A stretch of DNA of 64,000 bases from Thioalkalivibrio sp. ALE31 (GTDB taxonomy: Bacteria; Pseudomonadota; Gammaproteobacteria; Ectothiorhodospirales; Ectothiorhodospiraceae): positions 62,001 through 126,000 of the forward strand of contig NZ_KB905024.1 of assembly GCF_000377405.1 (NCBI RefSeq), given 5' to 3'. Below the pieces are notes generated by a model, which worked only from the letters and a program-made list of their open reading frames with translations, searched no databases and was not told the DNA's origin. Below, piece after piece: positions 8,663-16,603 of the stretch. The number at the start of each line of letters is the position of its first letter. Within the stretch, counting starts at the first letter, position 1. Both the position numbers and the translations under genes were made by a program.

Positions 8663-10486
8663 ATGGCGGGACTTTGTGGATGGTTCGCGGTGAATGCCGC
8701 ATCCCCGGGCGACGCCCTCGAGGCCCAGGGAGCGGCCCTCACGGGGCTCCCCGGGGCACGTGAATCCCGGTGCACGAACCGCCTGGGTGGTTGCCTTGTA
8801 CGGGGCGGCTGGACCGCGCAGGAAGGGGACGTCATCGCCGCGATCACCGGCCACCCGCAATGGCGCAAACCCGCGCTGGCGGAGTGTGCGCGCGAACGCG
8901 ACCCCGCGCAGGCTCTGCTGGAGGCCTGGCGGCAACAGGGCAGCGGCCTGTTCGAACAGATAACCGGCGACTTCGCGCTGGTCATCGTGGATGCAGGCCA
9001 GGGGCACCTGGTAGCCGGCACCGATCGTCTGGGCCAGACGCCTTTGCACTTTGCACGGCTGAATGGCGGCATAGCCTTCGGCACCAGCGCGGGGAGCGTG
9101 ATTGCCCATCCAGCGGTCGCCACCGAGGTGACGCGCGAGGGGCTCTACCACTACTGCTTCTTCCACATGCTGCCAGCCCCGGTCAGTCTGTTTGCCGGAC
9201 TGGAAAAGCTGCCCGCGGCGCACTGCCTGATCCACAACGGCGACCGGGCCGAAGTGAACGCCTACTGGCGCCCCGTCTTCGCGGAGGACGGCAGCGCCGC
9301 GCCGGCAGCGCTGGAACAGGAGCTTCGCGAACGGGTACAAATCGCGGTGGACCGGCGCGCGGACTCGCCGCGAACCGGCGCCTTCCTGAGCGGCGGCCTG
9401 GACAGCTCCACGGTCACCGGCATGCTCGCCGGCATCCAGCCCGGGGCGGACAGCTTCAGCATCGGCTTCAACGCGCCCGGCTACGACGAGATGGAGTATG
9501 CGCGCATCGCCGCGCAGCACTTCGGCACCCAGGCACACGAGTACTACGTGACGCCGGAAGACGTCGTCGAGGCCGTGCCCCGGATCGCCGCCAGCTACGA
9601 CGAGCCCTTCGGCAACTCCTCCGCGCTGCCGGCCTACTTCTGCGCCCGCATGGCAAAGGACGCCGGCGTCACCCGGTTGCTCGCCGGCGACGGTGGTGAC
9701 GAACTGTTCGCCGGGAATGCGCGGTACGCCAAGCAGGGTGTGTTCGAACACTGGGGGCGCATCCCCGCGCCTTTGCGGCGAAACCTGCTGGACCCGCTGT
9801 TTACCCGCCTTCCGCGCTCGGTCCCTGTGCTCGGCAAGGCCCGCAGCTATGTGGAACAGGCCCGCATCCCGCTGCCGGACCGCCTGCAGACCTACAACTA
9901 CCTGCACCGCCTGGCGCCGGAGGCGATGTTCCAACCGGAGTTCCTGGCGGCGGTGGACACCGAAGCCCCCTGGGAGCTGATGCGGCGGATCTACTCGGAG
10001 CCGGAATCGGCGTCATCCCTCAACCGCATGATGTACCTGGACTGGCAGCAGACCCTGGCCGACAACGACCTGCGCAAGGTCGCGGAGATGTGCCAGCTGG
10101 CCGGGGTAGACGTCGCCTTCCCGATGCTGGACGACGACCTGGTGGAGTTCTCCTGTCGCGTGCCGTCGGACCTCAAGCTGAAGAACGGTCGCCTGCGCCA
10201 CTTTTACAAGGAGGCGTTCACCGGCTTTCTGCCCGACGCCATCATCGACAAGAAGAAGCACGGCTTCGGCCTGCCGTTCGGCGTCTGGATGCAGGAGCAC
10301 GCCCCATTACAGGAACTGGCCTACGACAGCCTGTTACGCCTGAAAGGCCGCGATTTCCTGCGCGACGACTTCATCGACGAACTGATCCGTCTGCACCGCG
10401 AAGGCCACGCGGCCTATTACGGCGACTTCGTCTGGATCCTGATGATGCTGGACCTCTGGCTGGAGTCGCACCCCGCCGCCCGCTAG
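8663..10486 (+). CDS. Asparagine-synthase-like amide ligase with degenerate glutaminase domain
   Basis: A protein of 607 residues. The C-terminal ATP-pyrophosphatase domain is intact, with the PP-loop SGGLDSS (~245) and LLAGDGGDELFAG (~345), and the family's C-terminal KKHGFGLPFG (~530). The N-terminal Ntn-glutaminase domain is abnormal. The protein starts MAGLCGWF, so Cys is the fifth residue and not N-terminal after Met removal, and no in-frame start abuts it. The NGEIYN motif seen in the sibling at 16604-18499 is absent. It is therefore unlikely to use glutamine in the normal way and may join another amine to an adenylated carboxylate, as beta-lactam synthetases do (inference). It diverges from the ACP operon. 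Confidence 0.85.
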   Translation: MAGLCGWFAVNAASPGDALEAQGAALTGLPGARESRCTNRLGGCLVRGGWTAQEGDVIAAITGHPQWRKPALAECARERDPAQALLEAWRQQGSGLFEQITGDFALVIVDAGQGHLVAGTDRLGQTPLHFARLNGGIAFGTSAGSVIAHPAVATEVTREGLYHYCFFHMLPAPVSLFAGLEKLPAAHCLIHNGDRAEVNAYWRPVFAEDGSAAPAALEQELRERVQIAVDRRADSPRTGAFLSGGLDSSTVTGMLAGIQPGADSFSIGFNAPGYDEMEYARIAAQHFGTQAHEYYVTPEDVVEAVPRIAASYDEPFGNSSALPAYFCARMAKDAGVTRLLAGDGGDELFAGNARYAKQGVFEHWGRIPAPLRRNLLDPLFTRLPRSVPVLGKARSYVEQARIPLPDRLQTYNYLHRLAPEAMFQPEFLAAVDTEAPWELMRRIYSEPESASSLNRMMYLDWQQTLADNDLRKVAEMCQLAGVDVAFPMLDDDLVEFSCRVPSDLKLKNGRLRHFYKEAFTGFLPDAIIDKKKHGFGLPFGVWMQEHAPLQELAYDSLLRLKGRDFLRDDFIDELIRLHREGHAAYYGDFVWILMMLDLWLESHPAAR

Positions 10487-10506
10487 CCGCCTGCGCTCGC
10501 TATTTG

Positions 10507-10725
10507 TTCACCACGAAGCGCACGAAGGCACGAAGAAGGGCAAGGTCAAGGACGGTTACACCACGGAGGACACGGAGGACACAGAGGGCACGGAGAAGGG
10601 CTGGATTAGGGTTGGTAGGTCTGGTGATCGCGTCCTGTCTGACACTGTCCGGCACCGGGGTGTCGCAGGCATGCTGTAAAGACAGCACAAGAATTTCTTC
10701 GTGCCTTCGTGCGCTTCGTGGTGAA
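10507..10725. mobile_element. MITE-like palindromic element A, copy 1
   Basis: A 219-bp non-coding element bounded by perfect 31-bp terminal inverted repeats: it starts TTCACCACGAAGCGCACG and ends with the reverse complement. The interior has shorter repeats of the same flavour (ACCACGGAGGACACGGAGG) and is nearly identical to the copy at 11442-11650. It lies just after the asparagine-synthase-like gene. A further partly inverted stretch (10726-10770, ending CTCTGTGGTGAAAC) belongs to the same mosaic repeat family. No target-site duplication is obvious. Open frames in it translate into repetitive His/Glu/Gly/Thr-rich peptides and are not genes. Confidence 0.8.
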
Positions 10726-10839
10726 CCCGGTCTTTTCCCTCTGCGCACTCCGTGCACTCTGTGGTGAAACAACCTCTTCAGGGCACCTGATTAGCAACGA
10801 GAGCCAGCCAGTCGCAGGAACCAGACGGGCTGTCTGCCA

Positions 10840-11106
10840 TTAATCGTAAACCTCTTTCTGGTGTCCAATCCGCACAACCAGTACCACCAATGACTCGTCA
10901 CGCAGCTCGCAGATCACACGGTAGTCCCCAACCCGATAACGCCATAACTGGGTGAACCGCCCCTTGAGCGGTTTCCCGAGCTCTCGCGGATCGTCCAGTT
11001 GAGCTACACGCTCCTCCAGATAGTGGCGTATACGCTGGCGGGCCTTCCGGTCGAGTTTCTGCACCGACTTCCGGGTCGAATGAGCGTACTCAATCCTCCA
11101 GGTCAC
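10840..11106 (-). CDS. RelE/ParE-family toxin
   Basis: An 88-residue protein with a RelE/ParE fold. It starts [19 protein letters not shown], and the core [25 protein letters not shown] (split here around its Arg/Tyr residues) is typical of RelE mRNA-cleaving toxins, as is the ending [12 protein letters not shown]. The toxin gene follows its antitoxin and overlaps it by 17 bp, the usual arrangement for coupled expression. The whole TA unit sits between two direct copies of MITE-like element A. The gene looks intact. Confidence 0.9.
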   Translation of the reverse strand: MTWRIEYAHSTRKSVQKLDRKARQRIRHYLEERVAQLDDPRELGKPLKGRFTQLWRYRVGDYRVICELRDESLVVLVVRIGHQKEVYD

Positions 11107-11335
11107 GCCAGAACTCCTGGGAACTGATTACGTCTTCCTCGCCGCTCCGGATACGTTCCAGCGTTTGCTCGGCCAGGTAGATGTCCTCCAGGTCTTCCAG
11201 GTGCTCCTCGATGGCTTCTCGAATGTAGTATGTGGTCGTGCGGCCCGTCTTTTCGGCCAGAGCTTTCAGGCGCCCATACGTCTCTTTCGGGAGCCGGACA
11301 GCCGTTTGACGGGTATCTCCTGTACGTATGGTCAT
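11090..11335 (-). CDS. Ribbon-helix-helix antitoxin
   Basis: An 81-residue antitoxin. The N-terminal segment [23 protein letters not shown] (shown in part) is a ribbon-helix-helix DNA-binding domain of the RelB/DinJ/TraY kind. The C-terminal acidic tail ([14 protein letters not shown] onward) is the expected toxin-wrapping part. The start is MTIRTG at 11335. Directly upstream is a perfect palindrome that should be its operator. It neutralises the RelE-like toxin and represses the operon. Confidence 0.88.
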   Translation of the reverse strand: MTIRTGDTRQTAVRLPKETYGRLKALAEKTGRTTTYYIREAIEEHLEDLEDIYLAEQTLERIRSGEEDVISSQEFWRDLED

Positions 11336-11350
11336 AATGGAATATCCAGT

Positions 11351-11394
11351 GGTATGCGCGCATACCATAGTACATCACAGCCCGTTTTTATCAA
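11351..11394 (-). promoter_or_regulatory. Promoter and operator of the RelE/RHH TA operon
   Basis: On the minus strand TTGATA (11389-11394) and TACTAT (11367-11372) are separated by 16 bp, a plausible sigma-70 promoter. Immediately downstream is the perfect 16-bp palindrome GGTATGCGCGCATACC (11351-11366), 15 bp before the antitoxin start. That is the expected position for an RHH operator. A hairpin CCCGTTTTT-ATC-AAAAACGGG (11381-11401) overlaps the -35 region and could end leftward transcription arriving from upstream. Confidence 0.6.
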
Positions 11395-11441
11395 AAACGG
11401 GCGCGCGGACGTGCGATTAAATCAGCGTCTGCCTGGATGTG

Positions 11442-11650
11442 TTCACCACGAAGCGCACGAAGGCACGAAGAAGGGCAAGGTCAAGGGCGGTTACACCACG
11501 GAGGACACAGAGGGCACGGAGAAGGGCTGGATTAAGGTGGGTAGGTCTGGTGATCGCGTCCTGTATGGCACTGTCCGGCACCGGGGTGTCGCAGCGTGCT
11601 GTAAGGTCATCACAAGAATTTCTTCGTGCCTTCGTGCGCTTCGTGGTGAA
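11442..11650. mobile_element. MITE-like palindromic element A, copy 2
   Basis: A 209-bp element with the same perfect 31-bp terminal inverted repeats as copy 1 and a nearly identical interior, including the shared GGTAGGTCTGGTGATCGCG. It is in the same orientation, so copies 1 and 2 are direct repeats that bracket the RelE/RHH locus. The size difference comes mainly from a 9-bp GGAGGACAC repeat unit that is single here and doubled in copy 1. Confidence 0.8.
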
Positions 11651-11680
11651 TTCAATCCCTGCAGGCCAAGGTCGGGTCGC

Positions 11681-11813
11681 AGGAAGACGGGAAGTGCGGG
11701 AAGGCTTTGGACGGCAAAAAACTTTCATGCTTGCCGCAGCGCACCACCATCGTCATCCCGGCCGCAGCGCAGCGGAGAGCCGGGATCTCCGGACCATGGC
11801 ACCCACGCTACGC
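11681..11813. repeat. Direct repeat flanking higBA, left copy
   Basis: A 133-bp sequence beginning AGGAAGACGGGAAG. It is nearly identical to 12271-12403, with a constant offset of 590 bp. It includes the left half of a REP-like element (GTCATCCCGGCCGCAGCGC). Its right end lies just before the surviving 3' end of higB, so it has replaced the 5' part of that gene. Confidence 0.8.
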
Positions 11814-11835
11814 CCTCTTCCGGTTTTGGCATAGC

Positions 11836-11916
11836 ATGAAAAACGAGCAGTATCGGGTCTGCTTTGCCTGGACAGACGCCGGGCCCGACCAGGTCGAAAT
11901 CACGGATTACCACTGA
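11836..11916 (+). pseudogene. 3' remnant of higB-like toxin
   Basis: Only the last 26 codons survive: KNEQYRVCFAWTDAGPDQV and then EITDYH. This is the standard C-terminus of HigB/RelE-type toxins, ending in the D-Y-H signature. The upstream part of the gene is replaced by repeat and REP-like DNA at 11681-11813. The remnant ends 9 bp before the intact higA, matching the usual toxin-first order. The toxin cannot be functional. Confidence 0.8.
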
Positions 11917-11925
11917 GGCAGAATC

Positions 11926-12243
11926 ATGGTCCGCATCCCTACCTACCGGCAGCCGACTCACCCCGGTGAGATGCTGGCGAAAGAGTTCCTGGAGCCGATG
12001 CAGATCTCCCAGCGCCAACTGGCGGATGCGCTCCATGTTCCGTATCAGCGCATCAACGAGCTGGTGAACCAGAAGCGCGGCATTACCCCAAGCACGGCGC
12101 TGCGTCTGGCACGCTTTTTCGGCATGTCGCCCGATTTCTGGCTGAATCTTCAGGTGCGGTGGGATTTATTCAAGGCCCAGCAATCGGAACAGACGGAACT
12201 GGAACAAATCCGCGAATTCAGCTCATGGAAACAGACTGCCTGA
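11926..12243 (+). CDS. higA: HigA-family antitoxin
   Basis: A 105-residue helix-turn-helix antitoxin of the HigA addiction-module family. The N-terminal THPGEMLAKEFLEPM leads into the XRE helix-turn-helix (SQRQLADALHVPYQRINELV). The family's C-terminal FFGMSPDFWLNLQ follows. It is intact although its toxin partner is truncated, so it is an orphan that may persist as an anti-addiction gene or as a stray regulator. It is flanked by the 133-bp direct repeats. Confidence 0.9.
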   Translation: MVRIPTYRQPTHPGEMLAKEFLEPMQISQRQLADALHVPYQRINELVNQKRGITPSTALRLARFFGMSPDFWLNLQVRWDLFKAQQSEQTELEQIREFSSWKQTA

Positions 12244-12270
12244 GCCGGGTTCGCCGCAAGGACGGGTAAC

Positions 12271-12403
12271 AGGAAGACGGGAAGAGCGGGAAGGCTTTGG
12301 ACGGAAAGAAGCTGTCATGCTTGCCGCAGCGCACCACCATCGTCATCCCGGCCGCAGCGCAGCGGAGAGCCGGGACCTCCAGGCCCTGGCACCCACGCTG
12401 CGC
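12271..12403. repeat. Direct repeat flanking higBA, right copy
   Basis: The right-hand copy of the 133-bp repeat at 11681-11813. It continues into a complete REP-like unit that runs to about 12451 and closes with CCGGGATGACG, the inverse of its left end CGTCATCCCGG at 12349. That REP unit is the same family as those at 40743-40852 and 41021-41142. Confidence 0.78.
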
Positions 12404-12753
12404 AACCCCCAACGAGATCCCGGATAACCGCTGCGCGGTTTCCGGGATGACGGCACCGGGTACGCAGTAGCGGGCAGGATGCCTTTAGCGCAACAAAACG
12501 CATCGCGGCCTCGACCACGTCCACGCACAAGACACCGGCTTCGCAGCTCACCTGCATACGTCGCGCGGGTGGTTACCCCGCTCACCCGGCATACCCCGGT
12601 ACCACTCTCACAAATCTTCCCTTCTTCCCTCGCTTCCTGTGAACGAGCCCTTCTTCGTGCCTTCGTGCGCTTCGTGGTGAACCCAATCTTTCCCCTCCGT
12701 GTGCTCCATGCCCTCTGTGGTGCAAAAAATCCACGTCGGCACGGGGAACGACA
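12404..12753. other. Intergenic stretch with repeat ends, no gene
   Basis: This 350-bp gap holds the right half of a REP-like unit (to 12451). At 12651-12681 there is a solitary, perfect copy of the 31-bp right terminal repeat of MITE-like element A (TTCTTCGTGCCTTCGTGC at its start), followed by degenerate CACCACAGAG-type repeat. I see no coding signal. The open frames that cross it overlap the repeats. Confidence 0.65.
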
Positions 12754-14118
12754 TCACCCGGATCGATCGGGGGCGGGAACGCGGCAGACGACGTGGCGGT
12801 GCTTGCCGTTGGGCTCCGGGGGGATGACATCCACGACGTGGACCTCCACATGGATCGCCTGGCCCAGTGCGTCGACAATCGCGTGGCGCAGTCGCTCCTC
12901 CACCTCGGTCGGCAATGGAGCGGCCAGGTTCAGCAGAACCTCGACGCGATTCCGGTCGTGCTGGATGACCTTGTAAGCGCGCAGGCCCGGCAACTCGCGC
13001 ATCAGGTAGTTGAAGCGGCTGCCGTGCACCCAGGCACCGTCCGCCGCGATCAGGCCATCGTTGGCGCGACCTTCGACGTCGCGCAGCAGCGGCAGGCCGC
13101 GTCCGCAGGGGCAGAGTCGCGGGTCCAGGGTGCCCCGATCTCCGGTGCGGTAGCGGATGAACGGAAACTCCGGCCCGGTCAGGTTGGTGACGACGATGTT
13201 GCCGGACTCCCCCGGGGGCACCGGCCGGCCCTCGTCGTCGAGGATCTCGACAATCAGGGCCTCGGCCGTGATGTGCATCCCACCCGCCGGACACTCACGG
13301 GCGATGAACCCCGCGTCGCGCGCACCGTATTCGTTGGCCACCCCGCAGCCCAGCACATCGCCGATCACCTCGCGCCACTCCGGCCGCAGGACCTCCGAGG
13401 TGGTGAAGGCGACGCGGATCCCGAGGTCGTCCAGCCGCTGCCCGCGCTCGCGCGCGCGCCAGACGACGCGGGACAGCACCGACGGATAGCCGAACAGCAT
13501 GCGAGGGCGCCGCTGGCGGATCTGCTCGATGATCCGGTCGAGCCGATCCGGATTCAGGTCACGGGCTGGCACCAGATGCGAACGGAACAGGCGATCGCGC
13601 CAGGCACGTACGCGATTCTGGGCCTCGTTCTCGACGGCGGAACCCCACAGCACGAGTTCGCGATCACCCACATCCACGCCCCACCAGCGCGTCGCCCGCC
13701 AGCGAGCGGCAATGTCCATCCCGATACGATCGGCGCCCAGCCAGAAGCTCAGTGGCTCACCGGATGATCCGCTGGTGCGCTGCGCTTCCAGGTTCCCCGC
13801 GCCTTCCGCGCGCCAGGCCTCCCCCTGTTCGCGGATCAGCACCTTGTCGACGACCGGGAGGCGCTGGAGATCATCGATGCCAGAGAAATCGGCTGGCGCC
13901 CCTCCCTGCTGCGCCCACCACTCCCGATAGAATGGCACCTGCCGTGCAACCTGCTCCACGAGGTGCCGCAGCCGCTGGTCCTGCAGGTGCCGCAGGCCCT
14001 CAGCTGTCCACCACTGGCTTGCCTCCAGGGCCCGCAGGTGGCGCACGGTTGGGTGGCCCTTGAGCCGTTCCTGCAGCGGGAACAGCCCCCGCGCGACGCA
14101 TTGCGTGTAGAGCCCCAT
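12754..14118 (-). CDS. Phenylacetate-CoA ligase/CapK-like adenylating enzyme
   Basis: A 454-residue ANL-type protein of the PaaK/CapK branch. The phosphate-binding loop is QRTSGSSGEPLSF (~115). EYGARDAGFIARECP (~260) matches the acyl-adenylate motif, and FPFIRYRTGDRG (~325) the hinge. PaaK-like proteins in capsule and EPS loci activate a carboxylate, but the substrate here is unknown. It follows the upstream glycosyltransferase with a 2-bp gap. It is the most downstream gene of the leftward glycosyltransferase block before the repeat island, so the island may have been inserted at the operon's end. Confidence 0.85.
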   Translation of the reverse strand: MGLYTQCVARGLFPLQERLKGHPTVRHLRALEASQWWTAEGLRHLQDQRLRHLVEQVARQVPFYREWWAQQGGAPADFSGIDDLQRLPVVDKVLIREQGEAWRAEGAGNLEAQRTSGSSGEPLSFWLGADRIGMDIAARWRATRWWGVDVGDRELVLWGSAVENEAQNRVRAWRDRLFRSHLVPARDLNPDRLDRIIEQIRQRRPRMLFGYPSVLSRVVWRARERGQRLDDLGIRVAFTTSEVLRPEWREVIGDVLGCGVANEYGARDAGFIARECPAGGMHITAEALIVEILDDEGRPVPPGESGNIVVTNLTGPEFPFIRYRTGDRGTLDPRLCPCGRGLPLLRDVEGRANDGLIAADGAWVHGSRFNYLMRELPGLRAYKVIQHDRNRVEVLLNLAAPLPTEVEERLRHAIVDALGQAIHVEVHVVDVIPPEPNGKHRHVVCRVPAPDRSG

Positions 14119-14120
14119 GT

Positions 14121-15383
14121 TCAGCCGGAGCGCGCGGCCCCGGGGGCCGCAGCACGATCTGGGGCCACGATCTGCTCGAAGGCTGCGACCAGTTGCGGGA
14201 TGCGCGTCTCCCAGGCGTTCTCCCGCGCATGCGCCAGGATGGCCTTGCGATCCCAGTCGCGTTCAAGGGCCTCCTTGAGAGCGCCACGCAGCGCGTCATG
14301 GTCACCGTACGGGACCACGATGCCGACCTGATCGGAATTCACCACCTCGGCGTTGCCACCGACACGAGTGGTCACGATCGGCAGGCCACAGGCGGAGGCC
14401 TCCAGGAAGACGTTGGCCCAGCCCTCGAACCGGGTGGCCAGGACAAACACATCGCCCGCCGAATAGACGAAGCGCAGATCGTCGGGCGCCACCTGCCCCA
14501 GGAACCACACCCGCGCCTCCAGACCCAGCGTCCGCACCTGCTCACGCAACTCCGCCTCGTTGTTGCCCTCGGGCGTCGCCCCGCCCGCAATCACCAGATG
14601 CAGGTCGGGCTGCGTGTGCAGCAATTCGGGCAGCGTCGCGATCACCCGGTGAAAACCCTTGCGCTCGGTCAGCCCGCCCACCGACACCAGGAAACGGCCT
14701 TCCTGCGGCAGACCCAGACGCTGCCGGGCCGCGGCCCGGTCCTCGGGGCGGAAACGCGCCAGGTCCGCGCCGTTGCCGACCACCTGGACATGTCCGGGCG
14801 CCTGCCCCCAGGCAATCGCATCCTGGCGTAGCGAGTCCGCCACCGAGAACACGCGGGCGGCCGCGCTCAGCGCCCGGTTGATCTGGCGCCGATGCAGGGC
14901 GCTACCCGCAAAGCGCGTCAGGCTCCCACGCAGGGTGATGGTGTAGGGCCGGCGCAGCCAGCGCGCCAGCCAGCGCGCCGCCACGCCGTCGGGGTAGACG
15001 AAGTGGGCGTCGATAAGATCAAAGCGGAATTCGCGCCGCAACCGGCGCAGCAGCCGCAGACTGCCCAGCGCCAGGAAGAACCCATCGGTCCATTTGAGTA
15101 CGCCGGGAACACAGAAAAATCGCGGATGGTAGACCGTGATTCCGTCCTGCTGCTCGGACCGGGGCGGCAACGGCGGACGCGAGTGGGGGCTCAGCCGCCC
15201 CAGCAGGCCCTGGAACGGGAACCACGGGGCCGGCGCCACCACGACCAGGTCCAGGTGCCCGGCCACCCGCCGCATGCGCTCGCGCACAAACAGGCCGAGG
15301 TTGGGCTGTACCGCGTTCGGGTAGACACGCGTGAACACCACCAGGCGCGGGCGTCGATCGGAGCGATGCGGATCACCGGGCAT
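14121..15383 (-). CDS. Family 4 glycosyltransferase
   Basis: A 420-residue GT-B enzyme. The N-terminal acceptor domain starts RPRLVVFTRVYPNAVQPNLG, a segment typical of GT4 enzymes that use surface-glycan acceptors. The donor domain has VSVGGLTERKGFHRVI (~215) and the E-x7-E donor loop around FEGWANVFLEASACGLPI (~305). The start MPGDPHRS at 15383 overlaps the end of the preceding gene by 11 bp; the open frame extends further upstream without support. It transfers a sugar from a nucleotide donor to the growing EPS unit, with unknown specificity. Confidence 0.87.
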   Translation of the reverse strand: MPGDPHRSDRRPRLVVFTRVYPNAVQPNLGLFVRERMRRVAGHLDLVVVAPAPWFPFQGLLGRLSPHSRPPLPPRSEQQDGITVYHPRFFCVPGVLKWTDGFFLALGSLRLLRRLRREFRFDLIDAHFVYPDGVAARWLARWLRRPYTITLRGSLTRFAGSALHRRQINRALSAAARVFSVADSLRQDAIAWGQAPGHVQVVGNGADLARFRPEDRAAARQRLGLPQEGRFLVSVGGLTERKGFHRVIATLPELLHTQPDLHLVIAGGATPEGNNEAELREQVRTLGLEARVWFLGQVAPDDLRFVYSAGDVFVLATRFEGWANVFLEASACGLPIVTTRVGGNAEVVNSDQVGIVVPYGDHDALRGALKEALERDWDRKAILAHARENAWETRIPQLVAAFEQIVAPDRAAAPGAARSG

Positions 15384-16596
15384 GGGCGGGCTCCACAACA
15401 CCCCGCAGACGTTCGTAAATCGCCTGGTAACGGGCCACGCTCCTCGCCCAGGTCCGCTCCTGCTCCACAAAGCGGCGCCCCGCGGCACGCACCGCATCCC
15501 ACTCGGGCTCGCGGGCCAGGGTGTCCAGCACCGTGTTTGCCAGCGCTTCCGGGTCGTCGGCCGGGAACAGCCAGCCGGTCTCGCCGTGCCGGATCAGTTC
15601 CTGGTGGCCGCCCACGTCCGAGGCCACCAGCAGTCGCCCCTGGGCCATCGCCTCCAGCGGCTTGAGCGGGGTGACCAGTTCGGTCAGTCGCATCGAGTGG
15701 CGTGGGTACACGAGGAGATCGACGAGATCGTAGTAGCGCTGCACCTGGTCATGCGGCACCCGACCGGCAAAGACGACCTGATCGGCGATCCCCAGGCGCC
15801 GGGCCTGCTCCTGCAGGCGTTCCGCCTGCGGGCCACCACCCACCAGCAGGATACGCACATCGGGCGCCTGCTCGCGGATGCGCGGATACGCCTCCAGCAG
15901 CAGGTCCAGCCCCTCGTAGGCATAGAACGAGCCGATAAAACCGAGCACGCGGGCGTCTCCCAGCCCCAGTTGCGCCTTCAGCTCGGCATCCGGCGCCCCG
16001 CCCAGGCGGAAGGCCTCGGCATCCACGGCATTGGGGATCACGGTGACCCGGTCCGGAGGGATGCCCCGGGCGACGATGTCCTGGCGCAGGCCTTCGCAGA
16101 TGGTGGTCACATGGTCCACCCGGCGAAACACGTGTGTCTCGAAGCCGCGCGTCAGGCGGTAACGCAGCCCGTGTTCGCGGCTGGTCCCGTGATCCACCGC
16201 GGCGTCCTCCCAGAAGGCCCGGACTTCGTAGACCACCGGGATGCCGAGACGTCGGCCAACCCGCAGCGCCGGCAGCGCGTTGAGGACCGGGGAATGGGCA
16301 TGCAGCACATCCGGCTGCACCTGTCGCGCCACGGCCTCAAGGCGCCGGGTCAGGGCGCGCATCAAGCCCCACTCGCCAAGCCCGGGGAGCTTTCCGGGGC
16401 GGTAGCGCGTGCGGTAGAAGTGCAGGCCGTCGACATCCTCCTCGTCCGCATCCACCGCCCCCTGCTTGGGGCTGGTCAGATGAAACGTCTCCCAGCCCAG
16501 CCGGTGCTGCTCGCGCAGGATGGCGGCGGTGCGGAAGGTATACCCGCTGTGCAGCGGGATAGAGTGATCAAGGACGTGCAGGATTTTCATCATCAC
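15373..16596 (-). CDS. XrtA-associated family 4 glycosyltransferase (TIGR04063 type)
   Basis: A 407-residue GT-B enzyme. The N-terminal ILHVLDHSIPLHSGYTFR is the hallmark of the PEP-CTERM/exosortase A-associated glycosyltransferase family (Daro_2409 type). The donor domain carries GFIGSFYAYEGLDLLL (~230) and the loop ELVTPLKPLEAMAQG (~315). It sits between the amidotransferase (7-bp gap) and another GT4 (11-bp overlap), so it belongs to the same transcript. It builds the exopolysaccharide repeat unit. Confidence 0.9.
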   Translation of the reverse strand: MMMKILHVLDHSIPLHSGYTFRTAAILREQHRLGWETFHLTSPKQGAVDADEEDVDGLHFYRTRYRPGKLPGLGEWGLMRALTRRLEAVARQVQPDVLHAHSPVLNALPALRVGRRLGIPVVYEVRAFWEDAAVDHGTSREHGLRYRLTRGFETHVFRRVDHVTTICEGLRQDIVARGIPPDRVTVIPNAVDAEAFRLGGAPDAELKAQLGLGDARVLGFIGSFYAYEGLDLLLEAYPRIREQAPDVRILLVGGGPQAERLQEQARRLGIADQVVFAGRVPHDQVQRYYDLVDLLVYPRHSMRLTELVTPLKPLEAMAQGRLLVASDVGGHQELIRHGETGWLFPADDPEALANTVLDTLAREPEWDAVRAAGRRFVEQERTWARSVARYQAIYERLRGVVEPAHAR

Positions 16597-16603
16597 CCCC
16601 GCA

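Noticed and set aside
8219-9934. A 571-codon minus-strand frame opposite the asparagine-synthase-like gene
   Set aside because: No motifs; it crosses the ACP gene start and contradicts the strong PP-loop signal on the other strand.
10500-10772. Small open frames giving His/Glu/Gly/Thr-rich peptides in the CACCACGAAG repeats
   Set aside because: The peptides are translations of palindromic repeat DNA that occur in several frames and places.
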